From positions 62,001 to 126,000 of the forward strand of contig NZ_WNKU01000001.1 in the NCBI RefSeq assembly GCF_009720735.1: 64,000 nucleotides of DNA, given 5' to 3'. Under the pieces are notes generated by a model. It was not told where the DNA came from, ran no database searches, and worked only from the letters and a program-made list of their open reading frames with translations. The position numbers were made by a program, and so were the translations under genes. Shown here in pieces: positions 17,421-26,810 of the stretch (positions are counted from its first letter, which is position 1; each line of letters starts with the position of its first letter). The stretch comes from Heliobacterium mobile. GTDB taxonomy: Bacteria > Bacillota > Desulfitobacteriia > Heliobacteriales > Heliobacteriaceae.

Positions 17421-18287
17421 ATGACTGATGTAAAATCGAAACTGGCAGGCTCCGTCCAGGGGCCTGTCGGTTACCTTGGGCCTGAGGGAACGTTCAGCGA
17501 TGAAGCGGCTCAGGCTTTTTTTTTACCGGAAACGCCACGGAGACCTTATAGCACCATACCCATGGTCTATGAGGGCTTAAACCGCTGGGAAATCGATGCC
17601 GCTGTACTGCCCATCGAAAACTCCATTGAAGGCGCCGTCAATCAAACCCTCGATGCATTGATTGAAAACCCAGGGCTCTTTATCGTCGGCGAGATCATCC
17701 TTCCGGTGTGCCATCACTTCCTCGTTCCGCCTGATGTAGACTGGACGGAAGTTACCGAAGTCTATTCCCACCCGCAACCGTTAGCCCAATGCCGTCACTT
17801 CCTGGAAAACCGTCTTCCCAACGCCCAGGCGACAGCGACGAACTCGACGGCCGAAGGGGCCAAAAAAGCGCTGCAGGTTTCAACGGCAGAATCGCCGAAA
17901 GGGGCCATCGCTTCTGAGTTTGTGGCGAAGACATATGGACTGGAGATTGCTGTTCGCGATGTGCAGAGCCGTCCGAACAACAAGACCCGCTTTGTCGTTG
18001 TTGGTCGGCAGCTTACAGAGCCGACAGGCAATGACAAAACGTCCATCGTCTGCGCCCTTCCCAGCGATAGACCGGGCGGACTTTATGAGATTCTCAGGGA
18101 GTTTGCTGAACGGGAGATCAATTTGAGCCGCATCGAATCGAGACCGACCAAGTATGAACTCGGTCAATACCTCTTTTTCATCGACTGTGCCGGCCATCAG
18201 CGCGATCGGAAAGTATCGGAAGCACTGAACGCGATCGGCCGTTTCACCATTTTGACGAGAGTATTGGGAAGTTATGTCCGGGGGTGA
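17421..18287 (+). CDS. pheA: Prephenate dehydratase
   Basis: 288 residues. It converts prephenate to phenylpyruvate for phenylalanine synthesis. The catalytic domain begins GYLGPEGTFSDEAA, with VLPIENSIEGAVNQTLD and the T-R-F motif in NNKTRFVVVG. A C-terminal ACT domain (about 205-285) carries GGLYEILREFAEREINLSRIESRP, the usual Phe-binding ESRP element. There is no chorismate mutase domain. The upstream gap (17234-17420) holds a small inverted repeat, TACTTT/AAAGTA at 17365-17381, of unknown role. The stop codon overlaps the tyrA start by 14 nt. Confidence 0.96.
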   Translation: MTDVKSKLAGSVQGPVGYLGPEGTFSDEAAQAFFLPETPRRPYSTIPMVYEGLNRWEIDAAVLPIENSIEGAVNQTLDALIENPGLFIVGEIILPVCHHFLVPPDVDWTEVTEVYSHPQPLAQCRHFLENRLPNAQATATNSTAEGAKKALQVSTAESPKGAIASEFVAKTYGLEIAVRDVQSRPNNKTRFVVVGRQLTEPTGNDKTSIVCALPSDRPGGLYEILREFAEREINLSRIESRPTKYELGQYLFFIDCAGHQRDRKVSEALNAIGRFTILTRVLGSYVRG

Positions 18288-19437
18288 ACTCCTAGAAATG
18301 AAGCAGCCTTTCGCCCTTTCGCCAATTAAACGGGTGGCCATCATCGGACTGGGCCTGATCGGCGGTTCTTTGGGGATGGCCTTGACGCAAGGTCGTATCG
18401 TCGAAGAAGTCATCGGCTTTGATCAGGATGAAGAAGCCCTCTCCTTAGCATTGTCCACACAAACCGTTCACCGAGTAGAAAGAAACATGGCTGAGGCCGT
18501 CCAAAATGCCGATCTGGTGATCATGGCCACTCCGGTGTGCACCTACCCATCGATCGTGGCAGCCATCAAGACCTCCCTTCGCCCGGGAACCATCGTGACT
18601 GATGTGGGTTCCACGAAATCTTGGGTTATGGACCAAATGAAACGGTTGCTTCCGGAGGGAATCGCCTTTGTAGGCGGTCACCCCATGGCCGGTTCGGAGA
18701 AAAAAGGCATCCGCGGAGCCGATCGCTATCTGCTCGAAAATGCCGTCTATGTGCTCACGCCCGATAGGGATACGGTTCCTGAAGCTATCGACGCGGTTAA
18801 AGCGATCATGTGTGCGGTCGGTGCCCGGGTACTCAAACTTTCCCCCTTGGAACACGACCAGATGGTCGCTGTGGTGAGCCATCTCCCCCATATGGTGGCG
18901 GTGGCGCTGGTGGAGACATTGAGCGAAGTCGCCAAGAGTTATACCCAGGCGCCCATGTTGGCCGCTGGCGGCTTTCGGGATACGACCCGCGTCGCTGCGG
19001 GAGATCCTCGCATGTGGGTCGATATCGCCAAGACAAACCGGGAACCGCTTCTACATACGATTGGTCTATTTCGCCGGGCGCTGGACCGGCTCGAATCGGA
19101 AATCGGTGGCTGCAGCTCCGATGGCACCGACCAAGTAGCATCGCTGCAAAACACCTTGAGCCATGCCCGGGATGTGCGCCTGGCGATTCCCGGTAAAGCG
19201 AAAGGGGTGCTGCCGGGCATTCACGAAGTGGTCGTCACCGTTCCGGACAAACCGGGCGTCATCGGCAACATGGCTCGAATTCTCGGTGAAGCGGGGATCA
19301 ATATCGCCGACATCGAAATCCTTCGGGTTCGTGAGCGAGACGGCGGCACGATCCGGATCGGTTTTTATGAAGCGGAAGAAGCCGATCGGGCCGTGGAAGT
19401 GCTCGCTGCCTCGGCGGTTATCGTCAAGCGGCTCTAA
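18274..19437 (+). CDS. tyrA: Prephenate dehydrogenase with C-terminal ACT domain
   Basis: 387 residues. It oxidatively decarboxylates prephenate to 4-hydroxyphenylpyruvate for tyrosine. The NAD-binding fold has VAIIGLGLIGGSLGMAL, the catalytic His lies in GGHPMAGSEKKGI, and VVSHLPHMVAVAL and RDTTRVA follow. A C-terminal ACT domain (about 310-387, VVTVPDKPGVIGNMARIL) suggests feedback by tyrosine. The ATG at 18274 overlaps pheA; an alternative ATG at 18298 has GGGGGTG upstream and would shorten the protein by eight residues. Confidence 0.95.
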   Translation: MSGGELLEMKQPFALSPIKRVAIIGLGLIGGSLGMALTQGRIVEEVIGFDQDEEALSLALSTQTVHRVERNMAEAVQNADLVIMATPVCTYPSIVAAIKTSLRPGTIVTDVGSTKSWVMDQMKRLLPEGIAFVGGHPMAGSEKKGIRGADRYLLENAVYVLTPDRDTVPEAIDAVKAIMCAVGARVLKLSPLEHDQMVAVVSHLPHMVAVALVETLSEVAKSYTQAPMLAAGGFRDTTRVAAGDPRMWVDIAKTNREPLLHTIGLFRRALDRLESEIGGCSSDGTDQVASLQNTLSHARDVRLAIPGKAKGVLPGIHEVVVTVPDKPGVIGNMARILGEAGINIADIEILRVRERDGGTIRIGFYEAEEADRAVEVLAASAVIVKRL

Positions 19438-19474
19438 GTACAATACTTGTGAATAAAAGAGGAGATTCTTTGCC

Positions 19475-20788
19475 ATGCATGAATCCCACCAGATACTAAG
19501 CATCACTCCCGGCGGCTCCCTTCGCGGGGAAACAGAAGTTCCTGGTGACAAATCGATCTCTCACCGGGCGGTCATGTTTGGCGCCTTGGCGAAGGGAACG
19601 ACGCGAGTCCATCGCTTTCTTCCCGGTCAAGATTGCCTTTCCACCATCGACTGTTTTCGCAAACTAGGCGTTTCCATCGAGATGCCAGGACCGACAGAAG
19701 TCCTCGTTCATGGTAAAGGCTTGGAAGGATTGCAAGAACCGGCCGATGTTCTTGATGTAGGTAACTCGGGAACGACCATGCGGCTGATTACCGGCATATT
19801 GAGCGGCCAGTCCTTTTTCTCCGTCCTCACCGGCGACGGCTCGATCCGGCGGCGACCCATGGCCCGAGTGACCGAGCCGCTGATCGAAATGGGCGCTTCC
19901 ATTCGAGGGCGTGAAGGAGCGAATAAAGCGCCATTAGCTATCTACGGAACCGAGCAGCCCCTCAAAGCGATCCATTATCAAAGTCCCGTGGCGAGCGCCC
20001 AGGTCAAATCGGCGATTTTGCTGGCAGGGTTGTTCGCTGACGGCAAAACCCGAGTGACAGAACCGTTGCTTTCCCGGGATCATACGGAGCGGATGCTCTC
20101 GTCCTTCGGTGCCAAGTTAAACCGGCTGGATCGAGGATTGACGGCAGAGATCGAAAGCTTCCCTAGCTTACATGGTCAAGAGATTGAAGTTCCCGGCGAC
20201 ATCTCATCGGCCGCTTTTTTGCTCGTCGCCGCCAGCATCGTCCCCGGTTCGGAAGTCACCTTGCGCAATATCGGCATCAACCCCACTCGCGACGGCATTC
20301 TCGACGTTCTTCGCGAGATGGGTGCCAATCTCCATGTAGAAAACGAGCGCCTGGTCGCTGGTGAGCCGGTCGCTGATATCACCGTCCAAAGTGCATCGCT
20401 GAAAGGGACGACGATCGAAGGCGCTATTATTCCCCGGTTGATCGATGAACTCCCCATCATCGCCGTGGCCGCTCTGTTTGCAGAAGGCACGACGATTATT
20501 AAAGACGCTGCTGAGCTTCGGGTTAAAGAAACGGATCGCATCGCCGTTTTAGCGGAAGAACTGCGCAAACTTGGGGTGACCGTTGAAGAAACTCCCGATG
20601 GGATGATCATCCCTGGCAACCAACAAGTCAAAGGCGGCACTGTAGACAGCCACGGTGATCACCGTATCGCCATGTCTTTAGCCATCGCCGGTCTCCTCGC
20701 CGCCGACGAGACGGTTATCCGTGATGCTGCTTCCATCGATGTGTCCTTTCCTGGCTTCGCTGCCACCCTGCAATCCCTTCGAAACTAG
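19475..20788 (+). CDS. aroA: 3-phosphoshikimate 1-carboxyvinyltransferase (EPSP synthase)
   Basis: 437 residues. It transfers enolpyruvate from PEP to shikimate 3-phosphate. Motifs seen are [64 protein letters not shown] and [13 protein letters not shown]. The serine-rather-than-glycine motif GNSGTTMR is of the type found in Gram-positive bacteria. The ribosome site AGAGGAG lies about 11 nt upstream. Confidence 0.97.
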   Translation: MHESHQILSITPGGSLRGETEVPGDKSISHRAVMFGALAKGTTRVHRFLPGQDCLSTIDCFRKLGVSIEMPGPTEVLVHGKGLEGLQEPADVLDVGNSGTTMRLITGILSGQSFFSVLTGDGSIRRRPMARVTEPLIEMGASIRGREGANKAPLAIYGTEQPLKAIHYQSPVASAQVKSAILLAGLFADGKTRVTEPLLSRDHTERMLSSFGAKLNRLDRGLTAEIESFPSLHGQEIEVPGDISSAAFLLVAASIVPGSEVTLRNIGINPTRDGILDVLREMGANLHVENERLVAGEPVADITVQSASLKGTTIEGAIIPRLIDELPIIAVAALFAEGTTIIKDAAELRVKETDRIAVLAEELRKLGVTVEETPDGMIIPGNQQVKGGTVDSHGDHRIAMSLAIAGLLAADETVIRDAASIDVSFPGFAATLQSLRN

Positions 20789-20914
20789 GACTTTCAGGTC
20801 ATTTATGGTAAAATATCCGGCAAGAAGAAGAATTTCTCTGCCCGATCTACAAGCTCATATTCGCTAAACCCCTAGCGATGTGGGCGGTAGACCCAGACTA
20901 AAGGAGTATGGTAC

Positions 20915-21592
20915 GTGACGAAAGCCGGAATCCAAGTGGCCATCGACGGTCCCGCAGGTGCAGGAAAGAGCACTGTCGCCCGGGAGGTAGCCCGTCGACT
21001 CGATTATCTCTATATCGATACGGGAGCCATGTACCGGGCACTGACATGGTTGGCCCTGCAAAAGGATATTGATTTAAACGATGAGTCCGCCTTATCCCTC
21101 CTTGCCGAAGCAACGGACATCCGCCTGTTGCCTACCCTCGAAGGGCTGAAGGTGCTCATCAACGGTCAAGATGTGACCGATGCGATTCGCCTTCCTGAAG
21201 TATCGCGCCATGTATCCCAAGTGGCTGCTGTTGCCGGTGTCCGGGTACCGATGGTGCGCTTGCAGCAGCGCCTCGCCGAGGAATGCGGTGTCGTCATGGA
21301 TGGACGGGATATCTGTTCCTATGTCCTTCCAAGGGCGGAGGTTAAGATATTTCTGACCGCTTCCATTGAAGAGCGGGCCCGCCGGCGCTACCTCGAAATG
21401 TCGGCAAAAGGCGTCGACATCACCTTGGAACAGTTGCAAGCAGACATTGCTCAGCGGGACAAAGAGGATGAATGCCGTGATGTAGCCCCCTTGGTCAAAG
21501 CGGAAGATGCCCAACTATTAGACACGACGGGTATGGATCGGGAAGCAGTGGTTCAACAGGTTTTGCAGATGGTACATAAGGCGGGGGGCTGA
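20915..21592 (+). CDS. cmk: Cytidylate kinase
   Basis: 225 residues. It phosphorylates CMP and dCMP with ATP. The P-loop is DGPAGAGKSTVAREVARRL, with YIDTGAMYRALT and GRDICSYVLPRAEVKIFLTAS after it. The GTG start at 20915 follows AAGGAG by 8 nt. cmk beside aroA and before plsC and ispH-rpsA is a frequent Firmicutes order; in many relatives rpsA or the IspH-S1 fusion follows cmk. Confidence 0.96.
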   Translation: MTKAGIQVAIDGPAGAGKSTVAREVARRLDYLYIDTGAMYRALTWLALQKDIDLNDESALSLLAEATDIRLLPTLEGLKVLINGQDVTDAIRLPEVSRHVSQVAAVAGVRVPMVRLQQRLAEECGVVMDGRDICSYVLPRAEVKIFLTASIEERARRRYLEMSAKGVDITLEQLQADIAQRDKEDECRDVAPLVKAEDAQLLDTTGMDREAVVQQVLQMVHKAGG

Positions 21593-21599
21593 TCAGGCG

Positions 21600-22250
21600 A
21601 TGAGTGAGTTGACGCAACACCGGGAATTTGTCACTTCGTCTTTTATGTACCGCTTCATTCGAGGAATGCTGATCTTCTTTTTTGCACGGATTTGTCGATG
21701 GCGCCTGCAGGGACTTGAAAATGTCCCGAAAGATGGCCCTATCATCATGGCTTTTAATCATGCCTCAAACTGGGATCCGATGATTCTCGTCTGCGCCTCC
21801 CCGCGAAAAGTTCACTTTATGGCCAAGAAAGAATTGTTCGAGGTTCCTTTCGTAAGTTACATCGTGAATTTAGCCGGCTCATATCCGGTCGATCGGAGTA
21901 AAATGGGCCGTCAAGCCTTAAAGATGTCGATCGACATCCTCAATCAGGGTAAGGTGATCGGCATCTTCCCAGAGGGGACCCGAAGCAAGACCGGCGAAAT
22001 GGGTGAAGCGAAGGCGGGTACCGTCATGATCGCCGCCAAAGCCGGAGCACCGATCGTCCCCGTGGGCTTGTATAACAGTCAAAACGTCTTTTCTGGCGGT
22101 TGGTTTCGTCCCGTTTCAGTCTGTTTTGGCTCGCCCATCTATTTGAATTCGGATGGGGGAAAGCTGACGTCCAAAGACATGCATGAACTGTCCGAACAAT
22201 TGATGACGACGATCGCTGCCTTGGTTCAGGATGCTAAAAAAATGTTATAA
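21600..22250 (+). CDS. plsC: 1-acyl-sn-glycerol-3-phosphate acyltransferase
   Basis: 216 residues. It makes phosphatidic acid by acylating lysophosphatidate at the membrane. The catalytic NHASNWDPM (HX4D) motif, FPEGTRSKTGEMGEAKAG and the late IVPVGLY motif are present. A hydrophobic stretch near residues 15-30 probably anchors it. The gene starts 7 nt after cmk and is followed by a strong terminator that ends the aromatic/lipid cluster. Confidence 0.94.
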   Translation: MSELTQHREFVTSSFMYRFIRGMLIFFFARICRWRLQGLENVPKDGPIIMAFNHASNWDPMILVCASPRKVHFMAKKELFEVPFVSYIVNLAGSYPVDRSKMGRQALKMSIDILNQGKVIGIFPEGTRSKTGEMGEAKAGTVMIAAKAGAPIVPVGLYNSQNVFSGGWFRPVSVCFGSPIYLNSDGGKLTSKDMHELSEQLMTTIAALVQDAKKML

Positions 22251-22277
22251 AAAGTTCTGTAGTCCATAAAAATTATG

Positions 22278-22335
22278 AAGTTGCCCTTGAGGACTTTATT
22301 TAATGGTAAATAAAGCCCTCAAGGGCAACTTTTTT
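22278..22335 (+). terminator. Long intrinsic terminator after plsC
   Basis: AAGTTGCCCTTGAGG pairs with CCTCAAGGGCAACTT, and an inner TTTATTTA/TAAATAAA extends the hairpin. A T6 run follows. The rest of the gap to 22542 holds no convincing gene; two roughly 20-codon frames there are not supported. Confidence 0.92.
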
Positions 22336-22542
22336 GTCCAAGGACAGGTATACCTTTTTCAAAGAGGCTACGAATCAGAAAAATTCCTCCAACCATTGAA
22401 GACATGAAAAAAGAAGGGAGATTAAATACTGTTGATAGATGCCCAGGAGAGCGGTGAAAACTATGAGTTATTTGGATCTAAAAGCAGGATTTCTTAGATT
22501 TATCACGAAAATAAAACCAGACTAACTCGGGGAGTGATGGGA

Positions 22543-24540
22543 TTGCAAGTACTCCTGGCGGATCACGCTGGGTTTTGTTTTGGAGTTCAGCGAGCTCTTG
22601 ATCTGGTTGAAGATGAAGTAAAACAGAAACAATGCGTGGCCACCTATGGGCCCCTCATCCACAACCCTCAAGTCGTTGAGCGACTAGCCCGGCAGGGGGT
22701 AAAGGTTTACGATGATTTGCAGGACCGTACACCGGCTCGTCTCGTCATTCGTTCCCATGGCGTAGGACCAGAAGTCTATCAAGAGGCCAAAGAAAGAGAC
22801 TTCCCCGTCATCGACGCCACTTGCCCCTTTGTCAAAAAGGTACAAACCCTTGCCCAACGGTTTACCCAAAAGGGGTACCAAGTGGTGATTGCCGGAGACC
22901 GAAATCATCCTGAAGTACAAGGGATCCTGGCCTGGAGCGACGGCAAAGCTTTTGTCGTGGCGAACGGGGAAGAAGCAGCCACCCTAAAGCTTCAGGGTAA
23001 GGTGGCGTTAATCGCACAAACTACCCTCAAAGAGGCCACCTTGCGGGAGATCGAACAGGCCTTGCGCGCTCAGCCCGTAGAACTGGAACTGCGTAATACC
23101 ATCTGCGCTGCTACCGGCAACCGTCAAAAAGCAGCCCGTCAACTGGTAAACGAGGTTGACGTCATGGTGGTTATAGGAGGCCGCAACAGTTCAAACACGG
23201 TAAAATTAGCGCAAATTTGCCGGGACACAGGGGTTCCCACCTATCACATAGAAGAGGCTGCCGAACTTGAGCCCGAATGGTTTACGGGCAAGCAAAAAGC
23301 GGGGGTAACGGCGGGGGCTTCAACTCCCCGTTGGATCATCGAGGAGGTAATTCAAAGAATGACCGAACTGAACCAGGAAAAGGAAACAGAATTTCAAGCA
23401 CAAACTCAGGAATCTGCCGCAGAATTTGAGGATATGGGCGAGAGCTTTGCCGAATCCTTGCGGATTTTCGAAGAAGGGGCACCGAAAGAAGGCGGTCTTG
23501 TCACAGGTACCGTTGTTAAGGTTAGACAAGATGAAGTCCTCGTAGACGTAGGCGGTAAGTCGGAAGGCGTTATTCCCCTGCGAGAGTTGGCCACTCGCAC
23601 CCCTGATTCGGCCGAAGGCATCGTTAAAGTGGGCGACGAAGTGAAAGTGGTCATCGTTAAGGCCGAGTCGGAAGACGGAAACATGATCCTCTCCCGCCGT
23701 CGGGCTATCGAACGGGAAAAGATCGTTCACATTCAAGAAGCGAAAGAGAAAGACGAAATCGTCACCGGTGAAGTCATCGCCGTCGTCAAAGGCGGTCTCC
23801 GCGTTGATGTGGGCGTGACCGGTTTCGTGCCGGCTTCCCAAGTCGATCGAGGCTATGTTGAGAACCTGAACAAATACATCGGCCAGACGCTGCGCATGAA
23901 AGTGATGGAAATCGACACTCGCCGGAACAACTGCGTCCTGTCGGCGAAAGCAGTGCTGGAAGAAGAATACAAACAAGCTCGCGGTAAGACCTGGGAAGAA
24001 CTATCGGAAGGACAAACCCGCCGGGGTACTGTCCGCCGTCTCTCCGACTTTGGCGCCTTTGTCGATCTTGGTGGTGTAGACGGTCTGCTCCATATCTCGG
24101 AGATGTCCTGGGGACGCATCAAGCATCCTAATGAAATCGTCAAAGAAGGCGACGTCATCAATGTTTTCGTGCTGAAAGTAGACCGGGAGAAAGAAAAAGT
24201 TTCCCTTGGCCTCAAGCAGGTGCTTCCAAACCCCTGGGATAAAATCACCGAAAAATACCCCATCGACAGCATCATCACCGTCACCATCGTACGGCTCACT
24301 CCCTTTGGCGCTTTTGCCGAATTGGAGCCGGGCGTAGACGGATTGATTCATATCTCCCAACTGGCTGACCGCCGGATCAATAAGCCCGATGAGGTCGTTT
24401 CCGTAGGCGATCAGGTCAAAGTCAAAGTCCTCGATATCAAAGAGGCCGAACGGCGCATCTCATTGAGCATGCGTGCCGTCAAAGACGACGAAGCCAACGC
24501 CGAGGTCCAGGAATACCTGGCCAATCAAGACAATCAATAA
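22543..24540 (+). CDS. ispH: 4-hydroxy-3-methylbut-2-enyl diphosphate reductase fused to S1 RNA-binding protein
   Basis: 665 residues. Residues 1-280 are IspH, the last enzyme of the MEP isoprenoid pathway, with the [4Fe-4S] ligands Cys12 (GFCFGV), Cys94 (DATCPFV) and Cys188 (TICAATGNRQ), plus RSHGVGP and TAGASTP. After an acidic linker come four S1 domains (from about residue 315) with repeated DFGAFVDLGGVDGLLHIS-like cores and a LSMRAV end, resembling ribosomal protein S1. The fusion is known in many Clostridia. The TTG at 22543 is chosen: GGGGAG is 8 nt upstream and the product starts MQVLLADHAGFCFGV; the GTG at 22534 and ATG at 22537 are too close to the ribosome site. Confidence 0.95.
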   Translation: MQVLLADHAGFCFGVQRALDLVEDEVKQKQCVATYGPLIHNPQVVERLARQGVKVYDDLQDRTPARLVIRSHGVGPEVYQEAKERDFPVIDATCPFVKKVQTLAQRFTQKGYQVVIAGDRNHPEVQGILAWSDGKAFVVANGEEAATLKLQGKVALIAQTTLKEATLREIEQALRAQPVELELRNTICAATGNRQKAARQLVNEVDVMVVIGGRNSSNTVKLAQICRDTGVPTYHIEEAAELEPEWFTGKQKAGVTAGASTPRWIIEEVIQRMTELNQEKETEFQAQTQESAAEFEDMGESFAESLRIFEEGAPKEGGLVTGTVVKVRQDEVLVDVGGKSEGVIPLRELATRTPDSAEGIVKVGDEVKVVIVKAESEDGNMILSRRRAIEREKIVHIQEAKEKDEIVTGEVIAVVKGGLRVDVGVTGFVPASQVDRGYVENLNKYIGQTLRMKVMEIDTRRNNCVLSAKAVLEEEYKQARGKTWEELSEGQTRRGTVRRLSDFGAFVDLGGVDGLLHISEMSWGRIKHPNEIVKEGDVINVFVLKVDREKEKVSLGLKQVLPNPWDKITEKYPIDSIITVTIVRLTPFGAFAELEPGVDGLIHISQLADRRINKPDEVVSVGDQVKVKVLDIKEAERRISLSMRAVKDDEANAEVQEYLANQDNQ

Positions 24541-24620
24541 TCTCCATACCATCGACCGGACGGATCGTAGAAGCGGGACAGGTGCTGTCCCGCTTTTCCT
24601 GTCCCCTTGGGAGGCCGCCT

Positions 24621-26786
24621 GTGAAAACCTTGATTATCGCTGAAAAACCGAGCGCCGCTGAAGCGATTGCGGAAGCCTTGACAGAGCCCTTCGTCAAAAA
24701 ACGAAATTATCTGGAAAGCAAGGACTATTACATCAGTTGGGCCATCGGACACCTGGTACAACTGGCCGAACCGGAAGATTACCGGTCCAGCTTAAAGCGC
24801 TGGCGTTTCGAAGACCTGCCCCTCTTACCGGAGTTTCAGTTGCGCCCTGTGGCCAACACGGAAGCCCAACTTAAAGCGATTGCCGCCTTGGCAAAAAAAA
24901 GCAAAAGCTTGATCAACGCCTGTGATGCCGCCCGGGAAGGGGAACTCATCTTTCGCTATATTGTCGCTTTTCTCGGATTGCACCATCTGCCCACGTGGCG
25001 TCTCTGGACGGCTTCCCTAACCCCTGAAGCGATCCGGGAGGCCATGAGGGAAATGAAGCCGATCACCATGTATGATAACCTCTTTGCATCGGCCCGCTGC
25101 CGGAGCGAAGGCGATTGGCTCATCGGCATCAATGCGACACGAGCTTTTACGACTCGTTTTGGAGAACTCCTTTCCCTTGGCCGGGTACAGACGCCTGTCC
25201 TCGCCATGATCTGTGCAAACCGCCGGTTGCGGGATGACTTTGTCCGCCAGAACTACTGGGAAGTATGGGCAAACTTTCAAGGCGAAGGCTGCAACTATCA
25301 AGGCAGATGGTTTCAAGGCGAAGAGACAAGGTTCGATAAGCGGGAGCAAGCCCAATCGATCGCTCAGGAAGTCCAAAACCGGCCGGGAACGGTGGAAACG
25401 CTTGAACAGAAAGAATCGAGAGAACTTCCTCCCAAGCTATACGACCTGACTACCCTGCAGCGGGACTGCAACCGTCTCTTCGGATTTGCCGCCAGCAAGA
25501 CGTTGAAGATCGCTCAGGAGCTGTATGACCGGAAATTCATCACCTACCCTCGTACCAATAGCCGGTATGTCGATACCCATGGCATCGGGCTGATTCGCGC
25601 GGTTGCCCGCCGCCTCGGCGGCCACCCCGTCTATGGCGAATGGGTCCAAAAAGGCAATCCTCAACTGGTGCAGGAGCGCAACCGCAACCTTTGCCGTCCG
25701 GAAGCGGTAGAGGAGCATCACGCCATATTGCCGACCACCTTTGTGCCGGACAAGCTCACCGGTGATGCCCTAAAGGTATATGATCGAATCGTGCGGCGTT
25801 TATTAGCTCATTACTTCCTGCCGGCTCGCTTTAAGGAGACCCGCGTCATCACCCGGATCGATAAGCATCTTTTTCGCACCGATGAAAAGGTGATCATCGA
25901 TCCAGGCTGGAAAGTGGTGGACGGAGGATGGAAACCTCCCGAAGAAAAGCTGCTGCTCCCGCAACAGCCTGGTGTACCTGTTCGCTGCGTTCATAGTGAA
26001 GCCACGGAAAAGCAGACGGAACCGCCGAAGCCCTATACGGAAGGCAGCCTGCTGGGAGCGATGGAGACGGCCGGTAAGAAGCTCGACGACGAGGAACTGA
26101 GGGAAGTGCTCAAAGATGCCGGGTTAGGTACGCCGGCGACCCGGGCGTCGATCATTGAACGGCTAAAAGATGTCGGTTACATAGAGCTTGAGGGCAAACA
26201 TATTGAGCCGACCGCTAAAGGCATGGCATTGATTGAACTGGTGGAACGTGCCAATATCCCTGTCCTGCTCTCGGCAGAGATGACAGGACGGTGGGAAAAA
26301 TACTTAAATGAAATTGCCCGGGCTAATGGCCAGTCCCAGGAATTCAACCGCAAAGTGGTCGATCTAACGGTCCATGTGATTCGTCAGCTAGCTCAGGCTG
26401 ATAAAACATGGTATGACAAGAGCGCTTGCGCCAAGTCACTCGGTGTCTGCCCCCGCTGCGGCGGGCAGATCGTTGAAAATCGCAAAGCCTATGCTTGTTC
26501 CAACTGGAAAAACCTAAATTGCCCCATCACCATTTGGAAGACATTCCGGGGAAAGAAAATCTCCGAAAAAACAGCCCTTGCCCTGCTGCAGAAAGGCAAG
26601 TCGCCCCGTCTCCGCTTTTACAGTAAGGAAAAGAAGCCTTACCCGGCAATCATCACTTTTGATCGTGAGACCGGACAGATGGATCTTCAATATGAATCCA
26701 GTCCCAAAGCAAGCAGTCCCAAAACCGGCAGTACGCAGACAAGTCGCCCGAGGAGTCAAAAAAAACCCCCCGCACCTGCATCGTAA
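24621..26786 (+). CDS. topB: DNA topoisomerase III (type IA)
   Basis: 721 residues. It relaxes and decatenates single-stranded-crossed DNA. The Toprim domain (1-140) has LIIAEKPSAAEAIA and NACDAAREGELIFR. The active-site Tyr lies in KFITYPRTNSRYV, and GTPATRASIIERL is in the gate domain. A C-terminal repeat domain has CPRCGGQIVENRKAYACSNW, an incomplete zinc ribbon, then a basic Ser/Pro-rich tail. GTG at 24621 with GGGAGG 6 nt upstream gives the classic VKTLIIAEKP start; the frame is open to 24582 without support. Confidence 0.95.
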   Translation: MKTLIIAEKPSAAEAIAEALTEPFVKKRNYLESKDYYISWAIGHLVQLAEPEDYRSSLKRWRFEDLPLLPEFQLRPVANTEAQLKAIAALAKKSKSLINACDAAREGELIFRYIVAFLGLHHLPTWRLWTASLTPEAIREAMREMKPITMYDNLFASARCRSEGDWLIGINATRAFTTRFGELLSLGRVQTPVLAMICANRRLRDDFVRQNYWEVWANFQGEGCNYQGRWFQGEETRFDKREQAQSIAQEVQNRPGTVETLEQKESRELPPKLYDLTTLQRDCNRLFGFAASKTLKIAQELYDRKFITYPRTNSRYVDTHGIGLIRAVARRLGGHPVYGEWVQKGNPQLVQERNRNLCRPEAVEEHHAILPTTFVPDKLTGDALKVYDRIVRRLLAHYFLPARFKETRVITRIDKHLFRTDEKVIIDPGWKVVDGGWKPPEEKLLLPQQPGVPVRCVHSEATEKQTEPPKPYTEGSLLGAMETAGKKLDDEELREVLKDAGLGTPATRASIIERLKDVGYIELEGKHIEPTAKGMALIELVERANIPVLLSAEMTGRWEKYLNEIARANGQSQEFNRKVVDLTVHVIRQLAQADKTWYDKSACAKSLGVCPRCGGQIVENRKAYACSNWKNLNCPITIWKTFRGKKISEKTALALLQKGKSPRLRFYSKEKKPYPAIITFDRETGQMDLQYESSPKASSPKTGSTQTSRPRSQKKPPAPAS

Positions 26787-26804
26787 GAAGCAGACGGGGG
26801 GTTT
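26757..26804. terminator. Bidirectional terminator between topB and the proline-rich gene
   Basis: AAACCCCCCG and CGGGGGGTTT form a stem of about 10 bp around the topB stop codon. The A-run on the left becomes a T-tract on the minus strand, so it chiefly serves the convergent proline-rich gene. Confidence 0.85.
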
Positions 26805-26810
26805 CAACAT

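Noticed and set aside
22436..22525. Small ORFs of about 20 codons before ispH
   Set aside because: Two short frames have weak purine-rich leaders, but no composition or context supports them.
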